Positions 16,628 through 26,956 of a stretch of DNA of 64,000 nt are shown piece by piece. Positions within the stretch are counted from its first letter, which is position 1; each line of letters begins with the position of its first letter. The notes under the pieces were generated by a model. That model saw only the letters and a list, made by a program, of their open reading frames with translations. It made no database searches and had not been told where the DNA came from. The stretch comes from Albimonas donghaensis (lineage in GTDB: Bacteria > Pseudomonadota > Alphaproteobacteria > Rhodobacterales > Rhodobacteraceae). The DNA lies in assembly GCF_900106695.1 (NCBI RefSeq), contig NZ_FNMZ01000001.1:558001-622000 (forward strand). Reading direction: 5' to 3'. Both the position numbers and the translations under genes were made by a program.

Positions 16628-19174
16628 ATGGCGGCAGCAACCACCCCCGATATCCGGACCGGAGATCGGCCGGAGCCCATGGCGGGCGCGCGGCGCGCAG
16701 CCCCCTCGGGGGCCGGGGCAGGGGCCCGGACGCGCGGTCTCGCCCTCGCCGGCGCGGGCGTCGTCCGCCGCGCGGCCTGCGTCGCGCGCCTGCTCGCCGT
16801 CCTGCTGGTCGCGGCCCTCGCCGGCCCGGCGCTGGTCGCCGCGCTCGCCCCGACCCCGGCCGCCGCCCAGGACGCGCCGGTGATCGGCCGCGTCGACAGC
16901 ATCCTCGTCGAAGGCGCCCGCCGCGTCGACGACGCCACCATCAAGGCCTACATGACCGTCGTCGAGGGCGAGCCCGCCACCGCCGCCGACATCAACGCCT
17001 CGCTCCGCCGCCTGCTCGACACCGGCCTGTTCGAGGACGTCACGATCTCCCCGCTCGGCAGCGGGCTGCTCGTGCAGGTCAGGGAAGCCGCCTACATCAA
17101 CCTCGTCGCCTTCGAGGGCAACGAGGAGGTCAAGGACGAGACGCTGCGCGGCTCGATCCGCTCCACGTCCCGCTCCGCCTTCTCGCGCGCCAAGGCCGAC
17201 CGCGACGCCCAGACCCTGCTCGAACTCTACCGCCGCTCCGGCCGCTACGGCGCCACCGTCGAGCCGGTGATCATCGAGCGCGACAACAACCGCGTCGACC
17301 TGGTCTTCGAGATCGACGAGGGCCAGCCCACCGGCATCCGCTCCATCGCCTTCGTGGGCAACCGCGCCTTCTCCGACCGTCGCCTGCGCAGCGCCATCGG
17401 CACCAAGGAGAACGGCCTGCTGGCCTTCCTCTACTCCACCGGCACCTACGACCCCGACCGGCTGGAATACGACAAGGAGCTGCTGCGCCGGCACTACCTG
17501 GACCGGGGCTACGCCGATTTCCGGGTGCTCTCCGCCGTCGCCGAGCTCGCCGACGACCGCGAGGACTTCCTGCTGACCTTCACCGTGGACGAAGGCGAGG
17601 TCTACGAGTTCGGCAAGCTCGACATCGACATCCGCATCCCCGGCATCGACCCCGAGCCGCTGCGCGCGGTCTTCGAGATGGAGGAGGGCGAGGCCTATTC
17701 GATCTCCGAGGTCGACACCGCCATCGAGAACCTGATCTTCGAGCTTGGCCAGCGCGGCTACGTGTTCCTCGACGTGCGCCCCCGGGCCGACAAGAACGAG
17801 GAGACGCGCACCATCGACGTGACGCTGGAGGCCTCCGAAGGTCCCCGCGTCTACATCGAGCGCATCGAGATCGTGGGCAATTCGCGCACCGTCGACCGGG
17901 TCCTGCGCCGCGAGTTCCACGTGGCCGAGGGCGACGCCTACAACGCGCTCGAAATCGAGGCCGCGCGGTCCCGCCTGCGGGCGCTGGGCTTCTTCGGCCA
18001 GGTCGACGTGCGCACCGAGCGCGGCGGCGCCGACGACCGCGCCGTGGTCAAGGTCGAGGTCGAGGAGAAGCTGACCGGCTCGATCTCGCTGGGCCTGGGC
18101 TTCTCGTCCTCCGACGGCCCCGGCGGCGACATCTCGATCACCGAGCAGAACTTCCTCGGCCGCGGCCAGTTCGTGCAGGCCTCCGTGCAGGTGGCCGGCG
18201 ACGAGCAGGCGGTGCAGTTCAACTTCGAGGAGCCCGCGCTGCTCGACCGCGATCTCGCCGCCGGCTTCAACATCGGCTACGTGCAGATCGACCGCACCGA
18301 CGAGAGCTCCTACCAGGAGACCAATATCGGCTTCCGGCCCTACCTGGAGTTCCCGGTGGCCGACGACCAGCGGCTGCGCCTGAAATACCGCATCAGCTCC
18401 GACGAGATCCGCGACGTGACCCGCTACGCCTCGCCCGCGATCTTCGAGGACGAGGGCTCGGCGCTGACCTCCTCGATCGGCGCGGTGTGGACGCTGGACC
18501 GCCGCAACGACGTGCTCGAACCGACCCGCGGCTACCGGGTGGGCTTCGATCAGGAGCTGGCGGGCCTGGGCGGCGACACCGCCTACACACGTTCCGTGGC
18601 CTCGGCGAAAGTCTGGCAGGGCTTCCTCGACGATCAGCTCGTGGCCTCGGCCGAGATCGAGGGCGGCGCCATGTTCTCCTTCGGGGACGATCTGCGCGTC
18701 TCCGACCGTTTCTACATGGGCGGCGACGATTTCCGCGGCTTCGCCCGGGACGGCATCGGTCCGCGCGACGTCTCGGTCATCTCGGTGCGGGAGCGGGATT
18801 CCGACGGCAACCTGGTGACCCCGGCGAACCGCATCGACGTGCAGCGTGACGATGCGCTGGGCGGGCAGTATTACGCGATGCTGCGCACCAATGTCAGCTT
18901 CCCGCTGGGGCTGCCGGACGAGTTCGGGATCTATGGCGGCCTGTTCGCCGATGTCGGCACGGTCTGGGGGCTCGACCAGACCACCTATTCGGACAAGTTC
19001 AACCGCCCGGACGTGACCATCGACGACAGCGCCATCATCCGCGCGTCCATCGGCGCGTCGCTGTTCATCGACAGTCCGTTCGGCCCGCTGCGCTTCAACT
19101 TCGCGCTGCCGGTGGTGCGGGAGGACTACGACGCCCGCGAATATTTCCGCTTCACCATCGGCGGGCGGTTCTGA
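16628..19174 (+). CDS. bamA: Outer membrane assembly factor BamA
   Basis: 848-residue beta-barrel protein that inserts other outer membrane proteins. Five POTRA domains follow the signal peptide (first strand VIGRVDSILVEGARRVDD; later VAFEGNEEVKDETL, IAFVGNRAFSDRRL, IEIVGNSRTVDRVL), then the C-terminal barrel with the VRGF-type lid seen as DDFRGFARDG and a terminal aromatic strand ending in GGRF. The start at 16628 has GGAG upstream but puts about 45 residues before the hydrophobic signal core, unusually many; an internal ATG at 16679 is an alternative. First gene of the envelope block; skp follows after two bases. Confidence 0.96.
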   Translation: MAAATTPDIRTGDRPEPMAGARRAAPSGAGAGARTRGLALAGAGVVRRAACVARLLAVLLVAALAGPALVAALAPTPAAAQDAPVIGRVDSILVEGARRVDDATIKAYMTVVEGEPATAADINASLRRLLDTGLFEDVTISPLGSGLLVQVREAAYINLVAFEGNEEVKDETLRGSIRSTSRSAFSRAKADRDAQTLLELYRRSGRYGATVEPVIIERDNNRVDLVFEIDEGQPTGIRSIAFVGNRAFSDRRLRSAIGTKENGLLAFLYSTGTYDPDRLEYDKELLRRHYLDRGYADFRVLSAVAELADDREDFLLTFTVDEGEVYEFGKLDIDIRIPGIDPEPLRAVFEMEEGEAYSISEVDTAIENLIFELGQRGYVFLDVRPRADKNEETRTIDVTLEASEGPRVYIERIEIVGNSRTVDRVLRREFHVAEGDAYNALEIEAARSRLRALGFFGQVDVRTERGGADDRAVVKVEVEEKLTGSISLGLGFSSSDGPGGDISITEQNFLGRGQFVQASVQVAGDEQAVQFNFEEPALLDRDLAAGFNIGYVQIDRTDESSYQETNIGFRPYLEFPVADDQRLRLKYRISSDEIRDVTRYASPAIFEDEGSALTSSIGAVWTLDRRNDVLEPTRGYRVGFDQELAGLGGDTAYTRSVASAKVWQGFLDDQLVASAEIEGGAMFSFGDDLRVSDRFYMGGDDFRGFARDGIGPRDVSVISVRERDSDGNLVTPANRIDVQRDDALGGQYYAMLRTNVSFPLGLPDEFGIYGGLFADVGTVWGLDQTTYSDKFNRPDVTIDDSAIIRASIGASLFIDSPFGPLRFNFALPVVREDYDAREYFRFTIGGRF

Positions 19175-19176
19175 GC

Positions 19177-19920
19177 ATGGCGGCCGGCGCGCGGGGCCGG
19201 AGCGGGGGCGCGGGGCGCGTCGCGCCGGTCCTCGCGCTGGCGCTGGCGCTGGGCGCGGCGGGTCCGTCCTCGGGCCAGACCGCGGGCGACGAGGACGGCG
19301 GCGGCGGCGCGGGGGCGATCGAAATCTCCCCCGGCCCCGCCCCCGCGCCAAGCCCTGCGCCGACCACGCCGGGGTCGGGTTCGGGGCCGGGCTCGGGGTC
19401 GGGGCCGGGACCCGCCGAAGCCTCCGCCGAGCTGCCGCGCGCCGCCGTGCTGATCGTCAACCGGACCGCTGTGGTGGAGAACTCCGTCGCCGCCCAGGCC
19501 CTGCGCGATACCGAGCGCGACGTGCGCGCCCGGGTGCAGAGCGAACTGGACGAGGTGAAGGCCGAGCTGGAGGCCGAGGAACAGGCGCTCACCGAGCTCA
19601 AGCAGACCATGGACCCCGCCGAATTCGACGAGCGCGCCCGGATCTTCGACCGCCGGGTGAAGGAGGAGCGGCGCGACGCGCAGGAACGCGGCGCCATCCT
19701 CGTGCGCTTCGTGCAGGAGGCGCGGGCCGCCCTCGCCTCCGCCCTGCCGCGGGTGCTGGAGGAGCTTCGCCGCGACGCCGGCGCGCTGGTCATCCTCGAC
19801 AGCGCGGCGGTCGCGGTGGCCGATCCGGGGCTCGACGTCACCCAGCAGGCCATCGCGCGCTATGACCGGGAGATGGGCGAAGTGCGCTTCGACCCGCCCG
19901 CCGACCTTGCGCGAAACTGA
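19177..19920 (+). CDS. skp: OmpH/Skp-like periplasmic chaperone
   Basis: 247-residue secreted chaperone for unfolded outer membrane proteins. A signal peptide (VLALALALGAAG) is followed by an unusual low-complexity Pro/Gly/Ser linker at about residues 45-85 (repeated GSGPGSG). The OmpH domain comes next: AAVLIVNRTAVVENSVAAQ, a charged coiled-coil of about 90 residues, then ALVILDSAAVAVADPGLDVTQQ. It starts two bases after the bamA stop. Skp of E. coli has about 160 residues; the extra length is the linker. Confidence 0.88.
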   Translation: MAAGARGRSGGAGRVAPVLALALALGAAGPSSGQTAGDEDGGGGAGAIEISPGPAPAPSPAPTTPGSGSGPGSGSGPGPAEASAELPRAAVLIVNRTAVVENSVAAQALRDTERDVRARVQSELDEVKAELEAEEQALTELKQTMDPAEFDERARIFDRRVKEERRDAQERGAILVRFVQEARAALASALPRVLEELRRDAGALVILDSAAVAVADPGLDVTQQAIARYDREMGEVRFDPPADLARN

Positions 19921-20072
19921 ACGCGAAATTAACGCCGCGGCGGTTTCCCCCCGGTTTCGGAGGCATATTCGCCCCATTCCGGGCTCACGTGACGCTGCGC
20001 AGGGGGGCCTTGGCTTGACCTTGGCGCGGGCTCCTGCAATCAGATGCGCCGACACCGCCAGCAGGGGCCGAC

Positions 20073-20597
20073 ATGACTGAGACCTCTTCCGACGCGGCGC
20101 CCGCCGACGTCGCGCCGACCGCCGAGACCGTTTACGGCTCCGCCGACATCGCGCGTATCCAGCGCATGATCCCGCATCGCTACCCGTTCCTGCTCGTCGA
20201 TCGGGTGGAACGGATGGTGAAGGGCGACGCCTGCGTCGGCATCAAGAACGTCACCATGAACGAGCCGCAGTTCACCGGGCATTTCCCGGGCGAGCCGATC
20301 ATGCCCGGCGTCCTGATCGTCGAGGCCATGGCCCAGACCGCCGCCGTGCTGGTGGTCGACACGCTGGGGATGGAGGGCGAGAATCTGCTCGTCTACTTCA
20401 TGACCCTCGACAAGTGCCGCTTCCGTCAGCGCGTGGTCCCCGGCGACCAGATGGAGCTTCGGGTGAAGATCCTGCGCGGCCACGGCAAGATCTGGAAATT
20501 CTGGGGCGAGGCCTGGGTCGGCGACAAGATGTGCGCCGAGGCCGATTTCTCGGCCATGATCGTCATGCCCGACCACAAGTCCCGCAAAGGCGCCTGA
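20073..20597 (+). CDS. fabZ: 3-hydroxyacyl-ACP dehydratase FabZ
   Basis: 174-residue hot-dog fold enzyme that dehydrates 3-hydroxyacyl-ACP in fatty acid synthesis. Catalytic H70 lies in [13 protein letters not shown] and E84 in [22 protein letters not shown] is the conserved N-terminal segment. It competes with LpxA for the same 3-hydroxyacyl-ACP pool, which explains the joint operon. About 150 bases separate it from skp, so an internal promoter is possible. Confidence 0.97.
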   Translation: MTETSSDAAPADVAPTAETVYGSADIARIQRMIPHRYPFLLVDRVERMVKGDACVGIKNVTMNEPQFTGHFPGEPIMPGVLIVEAMAQTAAVLVVDTLGMEGENLLVYFMTLDKCRFRQRVVPGDQMELRVKILRGHGKIWKFWGEAWVGDKMCAEADFSAMIVMPDHKSRKGA

Positions 20598-20599
20598 AC

Positions 20600-21412
20600 A
20601 TGAGCATCGACCCCTCGGCCATCGTCCACCCCGCCGCCATCGTGGAGGACGGGGCCGAGATCGGCGCCGGCGCCCGCATCGGCCCCTGGTGCCTGGTGGG
20701 GGCGCAGGTCTCCATCGGTGCGGGGGCGGAGCTTCTGTCCCATGTCGCCGTCACCGGCGCGACCTCGATCGGGGAAGGCACGCGGGTCTGGCCCTTCGCC
20801 TCGCTCGGCGCCCAGCCGCAGGACCTGAAGTTCACCGGCGAGGAAAGCCGGCTGGAAATCGGGGCCCGCAACATGATCCGCGAGCATGTGACCATGAACC
20901 CGGGCACCGAGGGCGGCGGCGGGGTCACCCGGGTCGGCGACGGCTGCCTGTTCATGGCGTCGTCGCATGTGGGCCATGACTGCATCGTCGGGAACGGCGT
21001 GATCGTGGCCAACAACGCGCCCCTGGGCGGCCATGTCATCGTCGAGGATCGGGCGATCATCGGCGGCAACGCGGCGGTCCATCAGCACAGCCGCATCGGC
21101 CGCGGCGCCATGATCGGCGGCCTGACCGGGGTGGAGCGGGACGTGATCCCCTTCGGCTCCGTCACCGGGGACCGGGCGCATCTGGCGGGACTGAACCTGG
21201 TGGGCCTGCGCCGCGCCAAGTTCCCGCGCGAACACATCTCCGCCCTGCGCGCGGCGGTGGATTTCATTTTCGACGAGGCGGCCGAGGGCTCGGTGGTGAT
21301 CCGCGCCCGCGAGGCCTCCGAGCGCTGGCCGGATCAGCCGCTGGTGGCCGAAGTGGTGCGCTTCATGCTCGCCGACAGCGCCCGGCAGTTCGTCACCCGT
21401 CGCGGCAAGTGA
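20600..21412 (+). CDS. lpxA: UDP-N-acetylglucosamine acyltransferase LpxA
   Basis: 270-residue enzyme for the first step of lipid A synthesis. The left-handed beta-helix hexapeptide repeats run through residues 1-190 (AIVHPAAIVEDGAEIGAGA, shown in part). The catalytic His is in SHVGHDCIVGN and AVHQHSRIG matches the conserved E. coli AVHQF segment. It starts two bases after the fabZ stop. lpxD, next to these genes in many bacteria, is not in the window. Confidence 0.97.
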   Translation: MSIDPSAIVHPAAIVEDGAEIGAGARIGPWCLVGAQVSIGAGAELLSHVAVTGATSIGEGTRVWPFASLGAQPQDLKFTGEESRLEIGARNMIREHVTMNPGTEGGGGVTRVGDGCLFMASSHVGHDCIVGNGVIVANNAPLGGHVIVEDRAIIGGNAAVHQHSRIGRGAMIGGLTGVERDVIPFGSVTGDRAHLAGLNLVGLRRAKFPREHISALRAAVDFIFDEAAEGSVVIRAREASERWPDQPLVAEVVRFMLADSARQFVTRRGK

Positions 21413-21470
21413 CGCGACGGGGCGGGCGGCGGGCCCTTCGGCGGGCCCTCGACAGGTTACGGGACATGCG

Positions 21471-22388
21471 ATGACGGACGGAATGCTGGTCGAGAGCGGC
21501 GCGCTGGCGCTTGTGGCGGGGTCCGGCGATCTGCCGAGGCTGATCGCCGAGGACCGCCGCCGCCAGGGCCTGCCCCTGCTGGTGGTGCGCTTCGAGGGCG
21601 TGCACGCGCCCTGGGCCGATGGCATGGACGTGCTCGACCTGCCCTTCGAAAAACCGGGGCGCCTGTTCAAGGCGATGAAGGCCAGGGGCTGCGACAGGGT
21701 CTGCTTCGCGGGCGGCATGACGCGGCCGCGGCTCGACCCGCTGCGCTTCGACCTGAAGGCGCTGGGGCTTGCGGTGAAGGCGCTGGCGCTGCTCAAGAAG
21801 GGCGACGACGCCATGCTGCGCGGCTTCGCCTCGATCTTCGAGAGCGAGGGCTACCGGATGGTCGCCGCACAGGACCTGCTGGAGGGGATGCTGGCGCCCG
21901 AGGGCGTGTTCGGCGCCGTCCAGCCCTCCGACCAGGACCGGGAGGACGCGGCCCGCGCCGCCGCCATCGTCGCCGCCATGGGCGCGGTGGACGTGGGGCA
22001 GGCGGCGGTGGTCTGCGACGGGATCTGCCTGGGCGTGGAGGCCATCGCCGGCACCGACGCGCTGCTGGAGGAAGTCGCGCGTCTGCCCGAGGGGCTGCGC
22101 CACGGCGATGCCGGGGGCGTGCTGCTGAAGGGCCCCAAGCCGGGTCAGGACTGGCGCATGGACCTGCCCGCCATCGGGCCGGAGACGGTGCGCCGCGCGG
22201 CGCTCGCCGGGCTCGCCGGGATCTGCGTCGAGGCCGGCGCGGTGCTGGTGCTGGGCCGGGAGGAGACCGTGCGCGCCGCCGATGAGGCGGGCCTGTTCCT
22301 CTGGGGCCGCCCCTCGGCGGCCGAGGCCCCGCTCGATCCCGACGCCGCGGCGCCGGCCCCGCCCCCCACGGAAGCGCCATCCGCCTGA
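21471..22388 (+). CDS. lpxI: UDP-2,3-diacylglucosamine pyrophosphatase LpxI
   Basis: 305-residue enzyme cleaving UDP-2,3-diacylglucosamine to lipid X, the alphaproteobacterial replacement for LpxH. N-terminal ALVAGSGDLPRLIAE and the C-terminal active-site region QDWRMDLPAIGPETV are diagnostic; the conserved Asp of the latter is catalytic in Caulobacter LpxI. The last 25 residues are a Pro/Ala-rich tail. It sits between lpxA and lpxB, its partner enzymes in the pathway. Confidence 0.95.
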   Translation: MTDGMLVESGALALVAGSGDLPRLIAEDRRRQGLPLLVVRFEGVHAPWADGMDVLDLPFEKPGRLFKAMKARGCDRVCFAGGMTRPRLDPLRFDLKALGLAVKALALLKKGDDAMLRGFASIFESEGYRMVAAQDLLEGMLAPEGVFGAVQPSDQDREDAARAAAIVAAMGAVDVGQAAVVCDGICLGVEAIAGTDALLEEVARLPEGLRHGDAGGVLLKGPKPGQDWRMDLPAIGPETVRRAALAGLAGICVEAGAVLVLGREETVRAADEAGLFLWGRPSAAEAPLDPDAAAPAPPPTEAPSA

Positions 22389-22406
22389 GCTTCGGAGGGC
22401 TCCGTC

Positions 22407-23606
22407 ATGACCCGTCCGCTCCGCGTCTTTCTGATCGCCGGCGAGGCCTCCGGCGACCGGCTGGGCGCGCCGCTCATCCGGGCGCTGCGCGAGGAAGCCG
22501 GCCGCGAGGTCGAGGTCATGGGCGTCGGCGGCGAACTGATGGAGGCGGAGGGCCTGCGCTCGCTCTTCCCGGCCACCGATCTCGCGGTCATGGGCATCGC
22601 CGAGGTGCTGCCCCGGCTCCGCCTGATCCTGCGCCGGATCCGTGAGACCGCCGCGGCGCTGACCGAGGCCCGCCCGGACCTGCTCATCACCATCGACAGC
22701 CCCGGTTTCGGCCTGCGCGTGGCCCGCAAGGCCCGCAAGGCGCTGCCCGGCACGGTGATGACCCATTACGTCGCCCCCTCCGTCTGGGCCTGGAAACCGG
22801 GCCGGGCGAAGGAGATGGCGGCCTATGTGGACCATGTGCTCGCGCTGCTGCCCTTCGAGCCGCCCTACATGACCGAAGCCGGGATGACCTGCGATTTCGT
22901 GGGCCATCCCGCCGCGCGGCTGCCGGTTCCGGACGCCGCCGCCTGCGCCGCCTTCCGCGCGGAGATCGGGGCCGGTGACGCGCCCTTGCTCTGCGTGCTG
23001 CCCGGCAGCCGGCGGGGCGAGGTCTCCCGGCTTGCGGCGCCCTTCGGCGACGTGGTGGCGCGCGTGGCCGCCCAGGTCCCCGGTCTGCGCGCGGTGATCC
23101 CGGCCGCCGCCGGCGTCGCCGACATGGTCGAGGCGGCCGCCCGGGACTGGCCGATCCCCGCCGTCGTGCTCGACCCCCGCGGCATGGACCCGGCGGCGGC
23201 GGAAGCGCGCAAGTTCGCCTGTTTCGCCGCCTGCGACACGGCGCTCGCGGCCTCCGGCACCGTGTCGCTGGAGCTTGCGGCCATGGGCGCGCCGCAGGTC
23301 ATCGCCTACCGTGTGCATCCGCTGACCGCCTTCATCGTCAAGCGCATGGTCCGCATCGACAGCGCCACGCTGGTCAACCTGCTGCTGAAATCCCGCCCGA
23401 TCCCCGAATACATCCAGGACGCGCTGATCCCCGAGACGGTCGCCGCCGAGGTCGTCCGCCTGCTGAGCGACCCCGCCGCCGCCGCCGCCCAGCGCGCGGC
23501 CGAGGACGAGGCGTTGGCGATGCTCGGCCGGCACGGCGCGCCGCCCTCGACGCTTGCGGCGCGCTCCGTCCTCGCGGCGCTGGAGCGGGGCGGGGCGAAG
23601 GGGTGA
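22407..23606 (+). CDS. lpxB: Lipid A disaccharide synthase LpxB
   Basis: 399-residue GT-B glycosyltransferase that joins lipid X to UDP-diacylglucosamine. Family motifs present: LIAGEASGDRLGA at the N-terminus, TIDSPGFGLRVA, YVAPSVWAWKPGRAK, LLCVLPGSRRGEV and ASGTVSLELA near the UDP-binding site. The start follows the lpxI stop by 18 bases with GGAGG upstream. Last recognised gene of the lipid A cluster. Confidence 0.97.
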   Translation: MTRPLRVFLIAGEASGDRLGAPLIRALREEAGREVEVMGVGGELMEAEGLRSLFPATDLAVMGIAEVLPRLRLILRRIRETAAALTEARPDLLITIDSPGFGLRVARKARKALPGTVMTHYVAPSVWAWKPGRAKEMAAYVDHVLALLPFEPPYMTEAGMTCDFVGHPAARLPVPDAAACAAFRAEIGAGDAPLLCVLPGSRRGEVSRLAAPFGDVVARVAAQVPGLRAVIPAAAGVADMVEAAARDWPIPAVVLDPRGMDPAAAEARKFACFAACDTALAASGTVSLELAAMGAPQVIAYRVHPLTAFIVKRMVRIDSATLVNLLLKSRPIPEYIQDALIPETVAAEVVRLLSDPAAAAAQRAAEDEALAMLGRHGAPPSTLAARSVLAALERGGAKG

Positions 23607-23751
23607 CGCGGCGTGGCCGGACCCGCCCGGACGGCTGAACGGATTGTTTCTGACGACCGCGTGTATTGAGATCGCGGGACTTCGGACCATGTGAATGGGG
23701 GACGGCGAGCGCATCTGCGCCGCCGACCCGACCCATGGAAAGGAGGCCGAC

Positions 23752-23973
23752 ATGAGCCGACCGACCGAAAACGCCGACCCGAAGAACGCCGAAGCGCGCG
23801 CCTCGGAGACGCCCGAGATGCTCAAGACCGAGATGAGCGATCCGAACGATCCCTCGACCATCGGCGGCGCCAACGCCGAGGCCAACGGCGTGTGGCGGGT
23901 GCTGCGCAACTCCGCCGTGCTGGCGGTGGTGGCGATGGCCGCCATCGCGGTGGTCTACACCGTCGCCACCTGA
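23752..23973 (+). CDS. Small membrane-anchored protein, unknown function
   Basis: 73 residues: a hydrophilic, acidic N-terminal half (SRPTENADPKNAEARASE, SDPNDPSTIGG) and one C-terminal membrane helix (SAVLAVVAMAAIAVVYTVA). I do not recognise a family. A strong AGGAGG at 23741-23746 decides the ATG at 23752 over the in-frame ATG at 23695. It lies between lpxB and a strong terminator, so it is the end of that transcript. Confidence 0.75.
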   Translation: MSRPTENADPKNAEARASETPEMLKTEMSDPNDPSTIGGANAEANGVWRVLRNSAVLAVVAMAAIAVVYTVAT

Positions 23974-24011
23974 CCGCCGAAGGCAGGCGCGCCGCGCCGC
24001 CCGGCCACGAA

Positions 24012-24040
24012 AAACGCCCCCCGCGATGCGGGGGGCGTTT
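24012..24040. terminator. Bidirectional rho-independent terminator
   Basis: Perfect 13-bp stem (AAACGCCCCCCGC / GCGGGGGGCGTTT) with a three-base loop GAT, A-rich on the left and T-rich on the right. It serves the convergent small membrane protein gene and gltA. Confidence 0.93.
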
Positions 24041-24064
24041 CCGTTTTCAGCCGGGACGCGCGGA

Positions 24065-25360
<1,296 letters not shown>

Positions 25361-25414
25361 GGTCGTCTCCCCTTATGGCGCGCGCCCGGCTGGCGCGGCG
25401 CGTTTTGGACCGGC

Positions 25415-25474
25415 GCCGGGTCCCGGTGTGGGGGGGACCCGGCGACTATGCGTCTCCGTCAGGTGGCGGAGACG
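25415..25474 (-). terminator. Two consecutive hairpins at the gltX-gltA junction
   Basis: Hairpin one: CGTCTCCG / CGGAGACG (25451-25474, 8 bp, loop eight) overlapping the gltX stop codon. Hairpin two: GCCGGGTCCC / GGGACCCGGC (25415-25443, 10 bp, loop nine). Neither is followed by a T-run on this strand, so they may act as partial terminators or processing/stability signals that set the gltX to gltA ratio. Confidence 0.4.
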
Positions 25475-26916
25475 TCGTCAAGTCGTGCGAGGCATTCGTC
25501 CCGTCCCAGGGTCGACATGACGTCGAACACGCTGGGAGAGACGGCCCGGCCCGTCAGCGCGGCGCGCAGGGGCTGAGCCACCTTGCCGAGCTTCAGGCCC
25601 TCTTGCTCCGCGAAATCTCTTACCGCTTGCTGAAGGGCGTCTTCATCCCAGACGCTATGGTTCCGCAGTTGCGAAGTCAATCGCGCCAGCATGGGCCCGG
25701 CGTCCCCCTTCAGCAGGCCGGCGGCCTTGGCGTCGAAGTCCAGCGGACGGTTCGCGAAAATATAATACGCCATGTCCGTCAATTCGTTGAGGGTCTTGGC
25801 GCGGTCCTTCAGGCCGGGCATGGCGGCGGCGAAAGTCGACATGCGATCGGCGTCGGGCAGGGGCTTTTGCTGCGCTGCGAAAAGCGCCTTCACCGCCTCC
25901 AGAAGGCGGGCGTCGGTGGCGGCGCGCATGTGCTGGCCGTTCAGATGCTCCATCTTCACGAAGTCGATGCGGGCGGCGGATTTGTTGATGTCCTCCAGCG
26001 CGAACCAGGACTGGGCCTGGGCGTCGGTGAAGAATTCGTCGTCGCCATGGCTCCAGCCCAGCCGCGCGAGGTAGTTGCGCAGCCCCTCCGGCAGGTAGCC
26101 CATGTCGCGATAGGCCTCGACCCCCAGCGCGCCGTGGCGCTTGCTGAGCTTCGCGCCGTCCGGCCCGTGGATCAGGGGGATATGGGCGAAGACCGGCACG
26201 TCCCAGCCCAGGCCCTTGTAGATCAGGCTCTGCCGGGCGGCGTTGGTCAGGTGGTCGTCGCCGCGGATCACGTGGGTCACGCCCATGTCATGGTCGTCGA
26301 CCACCACCGCCAGCATGTAGGTCGGCGTCCCGTCCGAGCGCAGAAGGATCAGGTCGTCCATCTGGTCGGCCTTCCAGGTCACCCGGCCCTGAACCGCGTC
26401 GTCGACCGAAACCTCGCCCTCGCGCGGGGCGCGCAGGCGCACCACATGGGGCTCGGCCGGGTCGCCGTCGGTGCGGTCGCGCCAGGGCGAGACGAACATC
26501 GGCGGGCGTCCCTCGGCCTTGGCGGCCTCGCGGGCGGCGTCGATCTCCTCCTTCGAGGACCAGCAGCGATAGGCGGCGCCGGCGTCGAGCAGGGCCTGGG
26601 CGGCTTGCCTGTGCCGGGGCACGCGCTCGAACTGGCTGACGGCGTCGCCGTCCCAGTCGAGGCCGAGCCAGCTCAGCCCGTCGAGAATCGCCTGGGCGGC
26701 CTCGGGCGTGTAGCGGACGCGGTCGGTGTCCTCGACGCGCAGGAGGAACTTGCCCCCCTGGCCTCGGGCGAACAGCCAGTTGAAGAGCGCGGTGCGCGCG
26801 CCTCCGATATGCAGATAGCCGGTCGGCGAGGGGGCGAAGCGCGTCACCACCTGTCCGGGTCGTGCGGCCTCGGGGCCGTTGGCGGCGGGGGCGGGGCTTG
26901 CGTCGGATGGGCTCAT
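25459..26916 (-). CDS. gltX: Glutamate-tRNA ligase
   Basis: 485-residue class I aminoacyl-tRNA synthetase charging tRNA-Glu. The HIGH-type motif is in [18 protein letters not shown] and the KMSKS-type motif is KLSKRHG. The start at 26916 (MSPSDAS) leaves a 23-residue non-conserved leader before the catalytic domain; the frame upstream is not conserved. Start region faces the comEC start 41 bases away, so the promoters of both overlap or interleave. Confidence 0.96.
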   Translation of the reverse strand: MSPSDASPAPAANGPEAARPGQVVTRFAPSPTGYLHIGGARTALFNWLFARGQGGKFLLRVEDTDRVRYTPEAAQAILDGLSWLGLDWDGDAVSQFERVPRHRQAAQALLDAGAAYRCWSSKEEIDAAREAAKAEGRPPMFVSPWRDRTDGDPAEPHVVRLRAPREGEVSVDDAVQGRVTWKADQMDDLILLRSDGTPTYMLAVVVDDHDMGVTHVIRGDDHLTNAARQSLIYKGLGWDVPVFAHIPLIHGPDGAKLSKRHGALGVEAYRDMGYLPEGLRNYLARLGWSHGDDEFFTDAQAQSWFALEDINKSAARIDFVKMEHLNGQHMRAATDARLLEAVKALFAAQQKPLPDADRMSTFAAAMPGLKDRAKTLNELTDMAYYIFANRPLDFDAKAAGLLKGDAGPMLARLTSQLRNHSVWDEDALQQAVRDFAEQEGLKLGKVAQPLRAALTGRAVSPSVFDVMSTLGRDECLARLDDVSAT

Positions 26917-26956
26917 GGTGGATCGCGGTCCGAATTCCTTTAAGGTCGGCGCCGTT

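Noticed and set aside
13681-16944. 1087-codon frame opposite the histidine kinase
   Set aside because: His/Gln/Arg-rich antisense shadow of the kinase with no domain; long antisense frames are usual at this GC content.
16541-19351. 936-codon frame opposite bamA
   Set aside because: Antisense shadow; the plus strand encodes an unmistakable BamA.
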